Shown here: positions 24,691 to 37,143 of the stretch, one piece after another | Layout of the letters: each line of letters starts with the position of its first letter | Numbering within the stretch: the stretch's first letter is position 1 | Source: Loxodes magnus | Taxonomy: Eukaryota; Ciliophora; Karyorelictea; Loxodida; Loxodidae | DNA: 64,000 bases | Assembly: GCA_946699065.1 (NCBI GenBank) | Contig: CAMPDV010001242.1 | Span: forward strand, 1 to 64,000 | Direction of reading: 5' to 3' | Made by a program: the position numbers and the translations under genes | Notes under the pieces: generated by a model | What the model was told of the DNA's origin: nothing | The model's database searches: none | What the model saw: only the letters and a program-made list of their open reading frames with translations

Positions 24691-24967
24691 AATTATCATT
24701 TTTATAGACTAATTATTATACAATTTTAAATCTTATATCCTATATTCAACACTTTATTTAGAAACTTTTAATCATTTTTAGCTTAAAACTATAGTTTAAT
24801 ATTTAAAATTAATAAAAGTTAAACTTATTTTTCATTTTTATTTATAAAATAGTTAAAATAGACTAAAAAGCACATGAAATAACCAAGTAGATTAACTAAA
24901 ATTTTAATTAATTACATCTAAAACTTTTATTTTTTGCTGTATTATTTACTAAAAAAATTAGATTAAA

Positions 24968-24996
24968 GAGTGCGTAGCGCCTTGCTGGCGCAGCTT
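24968..24996 (-). repeat. Conserved hairpin, copy H4
   Basis: Core GCGCC-ttgct-GGCGC: relative to H7 (GCACC/GGTGC) both sides of the stem have changed and still pair. On the minus strand it follows the ORF ending at 25064 and is followed by a T-rich tail toward 24940. Confidence 0.75.
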
Positions 24997-25063
24997 TATT
25001 AAAAGTTTTTATTCCCAATATCTCTAAAATCTTGAGCCTCTAAAAGCTATGCGGATTTGCAAT

Positions 25064-25650
25064 TCAAACCTACCAAAGCATAGATGCATTTATGATTACA
25101 GGTACATATTTTCTTAAACTATGGAATTTATTTTCTGTCGTCTTTAAGAGATTTACATCAGAAACCTCTTGTTGCAGTGGATTCTTCTTATCAAGTATTT
25201 TTTAAATAGTTAGTTTTTTATTTATCTTAAATATTTTATTTATTTAACTTATTTTAAGCTAATTATTCCAGTTCTAGTTTCTAATATTTTCTTTTTTAAT
25301 ATAAATAGATTATGTAGCTTTTATTTCACTTTCGTCAATTAATTAATTTTTTAAGACAGATTTTATTAAAAGTAATAATTGAAAAATTGTTTTAAAAGCT
25401 GTATCAACTTATTGTTCACATCATTCTCTTTCTGTTCTAAGTTTTAAGATTAATATTTCTAACTCTAACATTTTTTTAGAAGGTGTCTATATCTCTGAGA
25501 TATGAATTTTGAATGCGTTTTTTCTTACTGACTTTTTATTAGTCCTAGAGATTCTAGGATATCGTTTATCTCTAATTTTATGAAGCTACGATAAAACTTA
25601 TGTGTATGATCCCTTTAATTTTATTTAATTTTTAATCTTCTATATTATTA
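25064..25650 (-). pseudogene. Uncharacterised coiled-coil ORF upstream of hairpin H4
   Basis: About 190 codons on the minus strand stay open to a TGA at 25064-25066 apart from one TGA (RTERE*CEQQVD). The protein is basic at first (KRYPRISRTNKKSVRKN), then helical (MLELEILILKLRTERE), then ends NFHSLRKYVP-like and ASMLWQV. About 70 bp after the stop comes hairpin H4 in the same orientation. The arrangement ORF, short UTR, hairpin, T-rich tail is that of a LINE-type 3' end, so this may be an unrecognised retroelement ORF. Start not determined. Confidence 0.4.
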
Positions 25651-25659
25651 TTTAGAAAT

Positions 25660-26330
25660 TTAATTTTAATCCTTTTAATAAATTTTTAGCATCTAAAGCA
25701 AAAAATTAGATAAAATTAAATATTTGATGTTTAAAATAAAAAATAAAAACTAGTAATAGAAATAGTAAAATACTAGTATTAAGTATTTTAATTATTTAAT
25801 AATAAAGATTAATAATTATCTAATTATAACTAAAACGTATAACAATATTATTATAATTATAAAATTATTTAAGAATATACCTTTAATTTTGTTTAATAAT
25901 ATTTAGTAAAAATGATGTATGTAAGATTACTTTTAGCTATAATTGTATATAAAACTCTTATTATTATATTTAATTATTTTTTATTTTAGAATATAAATTT
26001 ATTAATATACTTATTTAATTTTAAAACATTAGCCTATTTAGTTTCATATTATTAATATGATAAGCAAATATATGATAAAAAAGTCACTTCTAATATTAAT
26101 TTATTTTATCCCTTTAAGGATTTTTTAATTTTCAGTTAGTTAAAACTTTTTATATTGCCATTTTGGAAGTATAAACACAAAATTTTTTCTAAATATCAAA
26201 TTACATAATATTTAGTGAAATTTTTTAAAAGGGAGAAAAATTTAGGGAGTATATTTCTTAATTTTCAAATTTAATTAATAAATTAATATAAGCAAATTAT
26301 TTAAGAAATACACTTTTTAATTATTTTAAT
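25660..26330. other. AT-rich DNA, no feature seen
   Basis: About 85 percent A+T, with no reading, repeat or RNA gene recognised. Confidence 0.5.
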
Positions 26331-26332
26331 AT

Positions 26333-26677
26333 TTTAGAGAAATTTATTATTAATTTCAACTATAAAAGTTTTTGGACCGGAAGCTCCTTTCCGATTGCAC
26401 GACCCGATGCTCTCTTTTTATTGAATAACGGGGATATCCTGTTGTGCTCCAGGCACAGCTGCTAGGGAACTCCATCGCTATGAGCAGCCAGGCTTCAAGC
26501 CCCTACCAAGAGCGGATAATCTCAAAGACAGTGTTCCCTTCAGAAAATGACTCTGACCAGGGACTTTCTCAGCGACAGGAAAGGAACTTGTTCCTAGCCG
26601 TAAAACCAGAAAGTGTGGTCACGAAGGTCATTCTCAGCTCCCACCATCTTTTCAATTATTATTACTTTAGAGAAATT
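26333..26677. mobile_element. GC-rich insertion flanked by 12-bp direct repeats (SINE-like)
   Basis: A block of about 285 bp (26372-26655) has near 50 percent G+C in a region of about 15-20 percent G+C. TTTAGAGAAATT occurs on both sides, at 26333-26344 and 26666-26677, like a target-site duplication. One frame has an 81-codon reading (MLQAQLLGNSIAMSSQ...), but it needs no Gln-TAA/TAG codons and looks like no known protein. The segment could equally be a structured RNA or a pol III-type SINE; GGCTTCAAGCCCC at about 26490 is weakly like a B box. The origin is unknown. Confidence 0.45.
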
Positions 26678-26689
26678 AATTATCAATAA

Positions 26690-27900
26690 TTCAATTAACT
26701 TAAATGTTTAACTTACTTAAATTAGAAAATATAACACTTCAGTTAGGATAACTAATAGCTAATCAAAACAATAAGAGATATCTTTACATTAAGAGAAATA
26801 CAAAAATTAATAATATATAAAGTAAAGTTTTACATTATAATTAATTAAGTTAAAATATAAAATTAAATTTATACTTTTATTTATTTTAAAAATCTTTATT
26901 GATAAAATTTAAGGATTGCCAGATTTTCTTAATATAAGAAAGGTATTAAATTAATTAAAGCTTTATTTTTTAATTATTTATATTTTTATTACTAAATAAT
27001 GTTAACAAAATTAAAAATTTTAGTAAAGTCTATGATTTAAATAAAAATACTTTCAGGTTATTTTTCATCAAAAATTAAAAATTAAAGGATTATTCTGTAT
27101 TAGCATTATATGTTTCTAAAAAATATTTATTATCTTTTCCTTTTAAATAAAAAAATATTAAAATTTATTATAAAGGAGATATTTTATTGAAATGCCTTTT
27201 TGATCTTTATATTTCCGTTAAGAAATATAAAAACATAAAAGTGATTTAATAAAACTACAAATTCTTTAAAGATAGAAAATATTAAAATTAAAGGAAAAAT
27301 AAAGCTGATAAATTAAAATGTTTTATGACTTGAAAAATGGTTTCTAGTACTTATAATGTAATATAACTTAAATTATTTTGCCTTATTTATAATTTTTATT
27401 AATTTTTTTATACTATATTTAATATGACTTTTATACTCTATCTTTTTTATTTAAGTTTTTTAAGATATAATTTGAACAACATTATTATAAAATTTTAGAT
27501 ATCTTTAATATAATTAATACTTTAGTTTATTTAATTTTATGTTACATGATTATATTTAAAATTAAACATTTTTTAATCTTTTTTCTTTAGTTTTAAATTT
27601 AGTTATTTTTATAACAATTTTCTATTTCATATTTTTTATAGTTTTTATATAATTTAAAAATACTTGTAAATTATAAATTACTTGTTAAATGGAACAAAAA
27701 TTTTAATTTAAATATTTGCATATTTTTTTGTTTTATTATTCTTAATTTATATGTCTATTTTATTCAATTGTTTAAATAAAAAAATTATATTTATTTGTAT
27801 TTAGATTTAGATTTTCACTTAGTCAATTAAACTTTATATTCTTGTATTTTTTTGATATTATTTATTAATTTTAATTTATAAAAAAATTTATAAGTTAAAG
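26690..27900. other. Very AT-rich DNA, no feature seen
   Basis: Above 85 percent A+T with long A and T runs. Confidence 0.55.
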
Positions 27901-27904
27901 AAGA

Positions 27905-28370
27905 TTTTTAACCGCCTTCTATTAGCAGGAGAGAGAAAATAGAATCCATTACTACTTTAGATAAAGTATTAGCTTTTACTAGATCAGCCTTCTCATTAAT
28001 ACTAAAAATGAGAAAAATAACAGAAAAAGCACTAATCTAGCAATTTTTCCTTCCAATCCTCCAAAAAAGACCTGGATATAATATCTCTCACAACTAAACG
28101 AAAAATATATATCTTTTTTAATAAAGCTGATAAAAATTATAATATTTTTAGCAGTAAATATATTGACATAAACGGAACTTTTAAAACCTATATTTAAGAA
28201 ACAATCGATATAAAGCATTTTAAAGAAAAGAAGTAAATTTAAAGATAGAAAATGCTGAAATAAAGTAACTTGAAGCTGAATAGAGATAATTATATATATG
28301 AATAATTTTATAAACTAAGCTTATTTAACAGTCTAGAAGTGTAAAATGTTAATTCTAATAATAGGTTTCA
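27905..28370 (+). pseudogene. Uncharacterised Lys/Asn-rich ORF fragment
   Basis: About 150 codons are open with a single TGA near 28010. Blocks: SSKKDLDIISLTTKRKIYIF, SKYIDINGTFKTYIQETIDI, KLNRDNYIYEQFYKLS. G+C is higher than the flanks for the first 200 bp. No domain or start recognised. Confidence 0.35.
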
Positions 28371-28379
28371 CTAAATATT

Positions 28380-30270
28380 TAACTTTAAATTAATTTACTT
28401 GAAGATAAAATATCATATAAGACAAATTTAATTAATGGATGTATAAATTTATCTTATCTAATATTTTTAAATAATAATTATTTTAATTAAATACTAAGTT
28501 AACTTTACATATGCTAACATCTCTTTTAGAACTTTATGCTCTAGCCGCTTGCAGTTTCATTACACCAATACTCTGATATGAAATCTCTTATATTAGAGGT
28601 TATTATTTATATACATAGAGTTGTTGAGATATTAGGGTTGATATGTCTTAGAGTTTCTGGAGTTTTAAATTTCCTTTATGATGTATTATTTTTATAAAAT
28701 TCTTCCTTAAATTTACTGCAAGGACGGTTTTAAACTAATTTCTATCATAGTATTGAATTTTCAAACTTTAAAAATTCCATAAAATTTAATGAATCTTAAG
28801 TTCGCTTAAAAAGAATATTAATAACTTTGCTAATTCTTAATTATACATATGAAGTAGATAAAGGATGTTGACCACATCATGTTAAGAGCTATTATTTTAA
28901 TTGGAAAATCTATTATTTTTAGTTTCTATTTTTATCTATTTTAATATTCTAATATATTTTATTAACAACAAATTAAAATTTCTTTTAACTTATTTTGATT
29001 TTGATTTTTTGATTTACCTTTATTTTTAAATAATAGTCTAAAATTTTATTCTATTTTAATAATCTTTAATTAAAATATCAAATTTATAAAATTAATTATT
29101 TTATAATTAAACTATGTTTTTTAGGTTTATTTTTTGTTTAAATTTTAATTATTATTTTTACTTTAATTAAAATGTGAATTTTTTATATTCATATTTTAAA
29201 TATTTTTTTGTATTATTACTGAAATTAACAAATTTCTAAATAATTTTTGCTGATTAAGACTATAAAATTGTATTTAATAAAGATAAATTTTATTTAATTT
29301 TATCTTATTTAATATAATATATTAATCAGTTTATTTTACTTTGTTAATCTTCTGTAAATTAGGTATGATATGTTTAATTTTTATTAGATTATGTATTAAA
29401 TATTTTTAATAATTTTAAATTTTTTACATTTTAAATAATATTTTATGAAATTTATTATTGTTAAAATTTTAAAGCTTATTTGATATTTTTGTAATTAATT
29501 TAAAATGCTCATATTTTAATTTTATTATGTTTAAACATAATTTACAATTTTTAATGTTATTTTATATATTTTTTAATTTTAATGTAGTTTTATTTATATA
29601 TTTAATTTAGTTATTTTATTAAGTGTTTTACTTAAATTTATAATAGTTTTTTATTTATTATTTTCTAATATTTTTTTATTGCCTTTAATTCAAAAATTTA
29701 GAAGTAAATCTTTTATTTGCTTAAACTAGTTATATAATATATTTTTTGAAATAAATATAATTTTATGTGCTTTTTTATTTAATTTTTATTATTATATTTA
29801 TATTTTTTAAACTATTTATATAGATTTTTAAATTTTGTTAATTATACATTAAATGAAGGTGAATAAAATATTTTATATCTAATTATAATATAAGAAATAT
29901 AATTTTGAATATATATTTATCAATTTATGACTATATTTAATCTATCATTTCTTAAAATTAGATATATTGTTAGCTTAATCATCTCTATAGTTAAATTTTT
30001 TATTTAGCTTTTTTGATTATTTTTTTAGTTTATATAAGTTAATATTTTATATATAAATATTGTGATATCTAGATAGATATTATAATTTTATGTTTTAATA
30101 GTTTAAAGTAATAGAAAATATTATGATAATAGTTTTTAGATTTATGGATTAATTATTTATTTTATTAATATAGTTTGTTTATGCTTTATTTTCTATTATT
30201 AATTAAAATATCCTTTATTATCAATTTATAATTATAAAAAGTTACAATTAATGTACATTTTTAAAATAGC
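28380..30270. other. Very AT-rich DNA; one weak fragment
   Basis: At about 28510-28680 the minus strand reads PETLRHINPNISTTL...ISEYWCNETASG, possibly a gene scrap. From 28900 to 30270 the sequence is about 87 percent A+T with no feature. Confidence 0.5.
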
Positions 30271-30274
30271 TCTC

Positions 30275-31330
30275 AAAATCCAGAAAATCATCTTACACAA
30301 CTGAATGCCTAATAAACTGGTAGAAGATTTAAATCAATGAACAAAAACATGAAAGAGTCTCTTTCTTTCTTCCATATAACATTTTGAATTACCAGCTGAC
30401 TCAAAATCTTCAAAGAAATTAAGGCTACGGAAATGAAGCAGTAATTTATTAGGTGGAATGGAACAATAACCGCAGGCAAATAACTAAAAAGGGGAAAATA
30501 ATACAGAATAAAACTAATGGCATAAGAAAATAAGCCCAAAATTAATATGAAGAAATAATCTATGTAGAGGAACAAGCAAATAGTAGGAGTATAAACAGTA
30601 CACGAAAAAGTGTAGTAGAACTATTTCAAGTGAGTCGGAATTGTGTATTTTAACTCCTACCTATAGCAAAATACGGTAAATAAAATATTAAAAAATAAAA
30701 TATTTAGCAAGACATGCATTATAAGAATTTTTAAAACATCTTAAATAAATCTATGATCGGAATATTGCAAGAATCTAAGTCTTATAAACAGGAATAATTT
30801 TGATAGCGTTCAAAGACGCAGAAACGCATGAAAAATTTGGATAAAAAGCTATGGAAGTACAAAACGTTGGTAATACCCACTGAGTAAAGAAACATTAAAG
30901 AATATTTTAATTAAAAAATTATCCAGTTCATTATATCCTAGATATTGACCTAACCACTACATAAATAGAGTAAAAACTATTTTAATTTGGTAAAATAAAC
31001 CAAATTATCATCAATAATTATGAAAATACAACTTGATTAAATAGTAAAATTAGGTGTATCTGCAATTAGAGTAATAAGAGTACATATAAAAGAATCCACA
31101 CTTTATAAAGATTTTAGATAAGACAGTTAAACTGAAATATCCATCTATATGAAAACGCGAGAATTGTTAAGCAACTGGGCACAGTATCTATCAATGCAGA
31201 AGAGAATAACCGAAACTAGTAATTATAAAAAATACAGAAATGTATAGAGTACTCTGATGTAGGTTTAATTAAGAAGCAATATTCATATGAATAAGACAGA
31301 AGAAGAAAATATATCAAATGAAAAGGAAGA
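30275..31330 (+). pseudogene. LINE-B ORF1
   Basis: An uninterrupted frame of about 180 codons (30275 to a TGA near 30815) has a mixed basic/Gln-rich composition (NYQLTQNLQRNQGYGNEAV, STRKSVVELFQVSRN). A frameshift then leads to a compact block, IILIAFKDAETHEKFGQKA and YPVHYILDIDLTTTQIEQKL, that resembles the fold order of RRM-type RNA-binding domains found in many LINE ORF1 proteins (inference from pattern only). No start codon is assigned. Confidence 0.5.
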
Positions 31331-31899
31331 ACAATACAAAAATCATAATTCGAGTAAATTCTTTATTGATTGATAAAATAATAATATAAATATTGATAAA
31401 AATGGGAATTTTCATAATCAAAAGAGCATTTATTATCTAAAAGTAAAGCAAATACAATAGGATTTCAAAAATGCTAAGAAAAATATCATACAACTATAAA
31501 AATTAAGAATATAAAACACAAGCTAAAAAAATTTCATATATTAAAATCAAAAAAGAAATAGAGCTGAACCCAAAATCAACATTGAATTTTATAAACTAAT
31601 AATAAATTATAAAGACAGTAAAGAGCAAATAAATAATTTACAAAAATCTGAATTAAAAAAAGCACTAAAATCCGGAAGGTTATGATTTAAAATCTTAATT
31701 ATGGACAAAAAAATAAAGTGATTTATAATAAGAGTTTTAATCAACAACACAAAAACATACGACAGCATAAACAGAAAATGCAGAGTTAAATTAAGTACAA
31801 AATAGCACGACATACAAAAATATAGGGGTTAACCAGTCGTAAATAGTATAAGAGAAAATAAATATAGGAACATCTAATATAAAAAGACAAAGAAAAAAA

Positions 31900-34640
31900 T
31901 ATAGTTAATTAAATTCATGGAAGAAAAAATGATAGACATTATGTCCTTAAAAAAGATTATGTAACTCAAATCGAAGATATACCATACCTTTACGGATTCA
32001 GAGCAAGTATAAAATTAGGTGCAAATCATAGTAAAGAAGTGGGCTTTTACATTAGAGATAAATTAAGGAATAAATAGGGTAAAGAAAATAGAAATGATGG
32101 ACTTTACTAAGCAGAAATATATTAGGTTGGCAGAATAATTAGTATAAGTCTATATAATAGACTAATGATAATTAATGTCTATGCATCCGCCTTAGATCAA
32201 CAGAGTTTGGTATTTTCTATGATGGTGTAAAATATTTTGTGCACACAGCTAAAGACTTTGGGCTCTAAATATTAATTATGGGGATTTTAATGTTCATATG
32301 CCATAATTTTTACCAAATAAAATAAATGTAACGGAACAATACCTATCAAATTTAAGGCAAGAGTTTAATCTGACATGAAAAGATCCAGCTTACGATCCAA
32401 ATATATCACGATATAAAGGAGAGGCAGATTCAAGATTGATTACTATCTAAAAACCAGTTCATTACACCCAGTATAATCGAAATTAAATTCTATCAACACA
32501 GGACATAAGGAGATCATTAATCCGGCAGATTTTTATTTTAAATAGTAAAAAAATATAGATTATGTAAAGAAAAAAACGGTTTTAAAGATTTCAAAAAAAA
32601 TTGGTATAAGAAAAATTATGAAAATGATTTGAAGATATGGACATAAGCAAATTCTCTCATCAAAGTTGTGAAAAATTCTATGAAAAATGATAAGAATAAA
32701 TTCAATAAGAAGCAGATCTAATATGTGGACATATTACTTCTATAAAGTTGCTCTAATGAGGCGAAACAATTAAGAAAATAATTTTAAAAACCATGCATAA
32801 AAAGTAAAACGATTAACAAGATAAGGCAAACCAGATATAATGAGAGAGATCAAAATAAGACAGTAAAATAGACTCAAATATTGACAAAATATAAAAAAAC
32901 TGTAGAAATCAATTTAATATTCTCCTAGATGAAATCAACAAAGAGAACCTAAACGTTGGAAGAAAGGGTATTATTATATAAAAGGGTAAATGCTATCGTG
33001 AACACTAATAAATAAAGAAGAAAACCAACTCTTCAAGATAAGTTGAGAAAATTTCTATAGGTATGGAAATAACAATCTACCAAGTCAATTTAGAAACAAT
33101 CAATCAATAGAAATCAAAATAGTAGATATAGAATGATGCATCAAAAATATATCGCGATGAAGAGCAGCAGGATCAGATAAAATATAGGCAGACATTATAA
33201 ATTCTGGAGGAAAAAATTAATAATGGTGAAAAATCTGCTAATAAAAGAAATATTAGAATCACGAAATATTCCTAAAAGAGCAAAAGAATCATATATTATA
33301 CTTATTCATAAAAGGGACAAAAAAGGTGGATCCGATGAACTATGGACCTATTTCCCATATTAATCATTTCCTAAAGACTATAGATCTATGGATATTCAAA
33401 TAATTAAAATAATATCTAATTAGATTTGACGATGAATTATAATATGCTTTAAACCAAATAAATCTTACTCTCAACATATTTTTCAAACTCAAAACTAACT
33501 AGAAGAATCTTTATAAAAACAATACGCAAGCAGTTTTAATTTTTATTGATTCAAAGAAAGCTTTTGAATTAGTTATATGGAAGATATATGACAAAGCTTG
33601 AATGAAATAAGAATATCAGAATAATTAATAGAACTTCTTGCTGAAATATACAGTAAAGAAGACATTAAATTGAGAATAATCGATCTCTTTTCGGACAAAT
33701 TTATAACAGAAAAAGATTCAAATAAGGTTGCACATGTTTACTCAATATTATAATAAATATACTTCTAAATAAAATAAAAGAAAATCATGTTGGAGTAGCA
33801 ATAGAACTAAAACAGAATTTTGCATAATGCAAAGATATTGTGGTGCACTAGCGTATACTGATGACATAGCATACATAATTTAACTAGACTAATTACAAGA
33901 ACTGAATGAAGTATTAGAAACATGATCTGAAAGTTTCAACTTATCAATAGCTGACAAAAAAAGATTAATATAAAATGGAAATGGTATGAAGCTCTAAACT
34001 ACAAAAAATTTAAGAGTATAGAAATATAATAGCAAATACATTTAAATATCTAGGTTACTTAATATAAGAGTAGTATCATACTAAAAATATCTGGAGTCTA
34101 GGATTATTGAATGATAAAAGACATAAGGATGAATTCTTAATAAAAACACAATATAAAAAATTATTATATCATTTAATGCGCAAATTATACTAAAAACTTT
34201 TGTTAATTTCGGATATGGAAGTGAATGTATACCATTCAAAGACGAAATTATAGATAAGAACATATTAGAGAAGCTGGAAATAATTTAAAATAGATCCCTT
34301 AGAATTACAATAGATGGACCTTTTTGTATACAAAGCGAAATACTAGAGTGCGAATTATAATTTACTAAAATTAAATTCTATTTCTGATTACGGATGTTAG
34401 TTTTCAGAATTAACAGAAGATGGTTGAATGTATCTGCTAAAAAGAAAATTCCTATTTGAAGTTTACTCGTAAAGAGTACTAAATAAGCTGCAATTAAATG
34501 AATAAATTATAGTTTTGGAAGAATGAAATGGAAAAAAAATCAAATAAATAACAAACGAAGCTATAAAATTCCACAAAAACGTGGAAGTAATAAACTGCAT
34601 GAAGAGTATTATGACAAGCTTCATATATAGAAGTTAATGA
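31900..34640 (+). pseudogene. LINE-B ORF2: endonuclease plus reverse transcriptase
   Basis: Endonuclease: a plausible start around HYVLKKDYVTQIED, then RLMIINVYASALDQQ, the catalytic GDFNVH at about 32282-32299, and a late SRLITI. Reverse transcriptase: RAAGSDKIQADII near 33160, NTQAVLIFIDSKKAFELVIW near 33520, and YTDD near 33855. The TGA at 32376-32378 falls in LT*KDPAYDP, where LINE endonucleases usually have TW. Other TGA and frameshifts lie around 33125, 33590 and 33930. The 3' part to 34640 is Lys/Asn-rich with no zinc motif visible. Confidence 0.8.
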
Positions 34641-34700
34641 CTGAAATCATTTATTATGGACTCACCCAATTATCTAAGATACAACAAACACAGAAAATAG

Positions 34701-34742
34701 GAAATTATGAGACAGGCGAGCTACCGACTGCGCTAGCCTTAT
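34701..34742 (-). tRNA. tRNA-Met-like 5' half (fragment)
   Basis: On the minus strand the sequence TAGCGCAGTCGGTAGC, then GTCTCATAAT, matches the D arm/A box and the anticodon stem-loop (CAT) of eukaryotic elongator tRNA-Met. The T arm and 3' acceptor are absent; the similarity stops just past the anticodon loop, where LINE-B sequence begins. It is either a tRNA gene cut by insertion or a tRNA-derived segment carried by an element. Confidence 0.55.
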
Positions 34743-34809
34743 ATATTAGCATTTAAAATTCATAAAGGTAAAAAAAGGGTAAAATTAAGTTTATAGTCTT
34801 AGAAGAGAA

Positions 34810-34890
34810 CTTCACAACTAACTTGATTCCGTTCTCTCCCAAACAAAAGGATGGCATAGGACTTTGCTAGTCAGCCATCCTAATCTCCCA
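34810..34890. other. GC-richer block with two hairpins
   Basis: AGGATGGC...GCCATCCT is a perfect 8-bp inverted repeat around a 16-base loop (about 34849-34881). AGAGAAC...GTTCTCT nearby makes a second stem. It includes the stop codon of the minus-strand ORF that follows, so it may be that gene's 3' end rather than an RNA gene. Confidence 0.4.
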
Positions 34891-35600
34891 CAGAAAAACC
34901 GTTTGTTCTTCTAGTTTCTATTTTACTTGTTATTTTATTCTTGAAGTCTTGAATTGTAAAATTTTTTTCTATATATTTATCCGGTTCTCGTTGGTCAAAT
35001 GCAGAAAAGTTCATATAATATTTATTTCTTATTCATTCTTTCAATTTCATTTCTCTTCCAACACTATCTTCAGCAGTTGTTTTTCTGACATAAATAAAAC
35101 CTGATCTTTCTACGATAATAATCTATCTTATTTGTCTCTTATTATAATTCAGGTTCGATTTCCATTAGAATGCTTTATTACTAATCTTGAGATTTTTAAA
35201 CTGCTAGATATTATTATTCTTGCTTTACTTAAAGTTCTTTAATTTCATATTAGAATATATAGAATTAGAATTAAAATAATTGAGAAATTTCATCGAATTA
35301 TTTGTCAAATTTAGCTACTATTGACTTTTAAAGCTTATCAAGGGTTTATTGTATGGTTGTAAATTTTAGATATAGTTATTAAATCAAATCATCTAACATT
35401 TTTTCTAATTTTTCTACTTTTAATCTTGCTGTTTTAGCTCGTATTATATATTTGATATTCTTTACTGCTCTGATTATGCAAAGGATACCTAAGATTATTG
35501 TTCTTAGTCTTATTAAGATGATTAGTCAATTAAATTAGGTTACTATTCTTATTTTTTAAAATATTCGCTAATAGAGGTCTATTATTTCTAAGGTACCATT
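34871..35600 (-). pseudogene. Coiled-coil protein relic (possible LINE ORF1)
   Basis: The minus strand reads KTARLKVEKLEKMLDDLIQQ, then QTLDKLQKSIVAKFDKQFDE, then ILMEIEPELQQETNKIDYYR in one frame. After a frameshift near 35090 it continues IIIVERSGFIYVRKTTAEDS and ends NGFSVGDQDG at the TGA 34871-34873. A coiled coil followed by a compact basic C-terminal block is the usual plan of LINE ORF1 proteins. The MEIEPE motif recalls MEIENE in the gag-like genes. An internal TGA in LKE*IRNKYY could be a mutated Trp. It is not in line with the LINE-A-like fragment upstream. Confidence 0.5.
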
Positions 35601-35609
35601 TTATTATAT

Positions 35610-36085
35610 ATATAATAATAGTTATTTACACTCTTGCTTTTTCCAAAAAAATCTCTTTCACCAAATACTCTTTATTAAAATAAATAACCTCATCAAGAGT
35701 TGAACTCGGACTAATTATTAAAATGAGTTTAAGAGGCAGCTACGATTCTAAAATATCTTAATTTAAATAATTTTTATTTTATTTGAATTATTTAGAAAAG
35801 CATAACTTAAGTCTTATCTTTTTTCCTGAGATTATTTTCACTATAAGTTAAACTTTATAAATTATTAACTATTATAAATTAAAACTATTAATCTTTCATA
35901 TTAATTATTTAATTTCTAAATCATAAACAACTAAGTTTAGATTCTAGTTATTTATTATTAAATCTAAATTTTTATTATAATACTTAAATCTTTAATTACT
36001 TTTTTCATTCTATATTTAAACCTTTTTTTAATCATTCTATTAAAACTAATATCATTAACCAATTACCTATTCTTTTCATTTCTTT
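35610..36085. other. AT-rich DNA, no feature seen
   Basis: No reading or repeat recognised apart from the end of the LINE-A-type 3' UTR at the right edge. Confidence 0.45.
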
Positions 36086-36089
36086 ACCT

Positions 36090-36740
36090 TTCCTTTACTA
36101 TTTAAATTTAAATAAAAAAGTTCTAGTGACATCTTTTCATTGTTGAAATTATTTCCTTCAATTAAAAATTTTTAGCGCTATTTAAAAATTTTTCAATCCG
36201 ACATTTAATCTTCATCTTCTTCTTCAGTTAGATCATCTTCATCATCAAATTATTACTTCTAATCTTCTACTTGTTCGACTTGTTCTTTCATGTTCTTCTT
36301 TTCCTTCTCATTTTCATCATTTTCTTTTTTTCCTTGTTCTTTCACTTCTTTACCCTTAATCTCAGAACTTTCTTATCATTCGTCTTCTTCCATTGCGAAT
36401 AATTCTTATTTCCTTTTAAGCAATATTCTATGAAAAGTTTTAATTTGCAGATCAATTTATTCTAATTTTTTTGGAAATTAATTGATATAATTTAGGTAAT
36501 ATGATTCTAATCTTCTAATGTCGCATTATCCAATCTTTGCTATTATCCATTCTCGCATATCTACATAAGTGCTATAATCTTATATTAAGATTGGAGGAAA
36601 ATCTTGATTTACCGAGTATTGCTAATTGAAAAATATTATAATTATTTTCTCTTATAAATTCTTCTACTAATCATATAGAATGTAATATTTTTAAACACTT
36701 AACTTTATTTATAGATAAAACAACAGATGATTTTATATTT
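36090..36740 (-). pseudogene. LINE-A-family 3' end fragment
   Basis: The inverse copy of LINE-A 15340-15815. The minus strand gives REWIIAKIGQCDIRRL, RILLKRKQELFAMEEDE*QESS, a long Glu/Lys/Asp-rich tail and the stop after EDQMSD, followed by the shared 3' UTR. The TGA at 36376-36378 aligns with the TGA at 15525-15527 of LINE-A. It is 5'-truncated, as is common for LINE copies. Confidence 0.75.
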
Positions 36741-36744
36741 TTTA

Positions 36745-37140
36745 TCCTTTTATGATCAAATTTAGGTTATAAAACGCATCTTTAGGACTTTCAGTGAAAA
36801 ATAGTAAAATTTTATTTTGTTTGCTTTTCTGAAAATTTGATAGAAGATGCTTAAAATAAGTAAAAAGTAGCTGAATAATAATATTTGAATGTAATAAAAT
36901 GAATTAAAATATAGTATATTATTAGATAATATATTAATTAGATAAAAATAAGATTGTAGTTCGTTTACTTTATAAAGTATATCTAATAATACCTTTATTT
37001 ATGAAAGATAGACTTATAAATATTCTTATTTTATTCATTTTTGGATTATATAATTTAATTTCTATACCAAAGTATTAGGCTTAAGATAGTAAGATAAATT
37101 TAAAATAGTCTATATTAAAATTATTTTAATATATAATAAA
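36745..37140. other. AT-rich DNA, no feature seen
   Basis: Nothing recognised between the LINE fragment and the tRNA-like gene. Confidence 0.5.
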
Positions 37141-37143
37141 TAA

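Larger units (their letters stand above)
30275..34700 (+). mobile_element. APE-type non-LTR retrotransposon (LINE-B)
   Basis: A second LINE family on the plus strand, with an ORF1 region (30275-31330) and ORF2 carrying endonuclease (about 31900-32560) and reverse transcriptase (about 33100-34100). Its catalytic motif is YTDD rather than the WADD of LINE-A, so it is a distinct lineage. It ends close to a tRNA-Met-like fragment at 34701. Frameshifts and TGA codons are numerous. Confidence 0.8.

Noticed and set aside
26372-26655. RNase P or SRP RNA gene in the GC-rich island
   Set aside because: A GAAAGTCC-like stretch exists on the minus strand, but the other conserved regions of these RNAs are not found.
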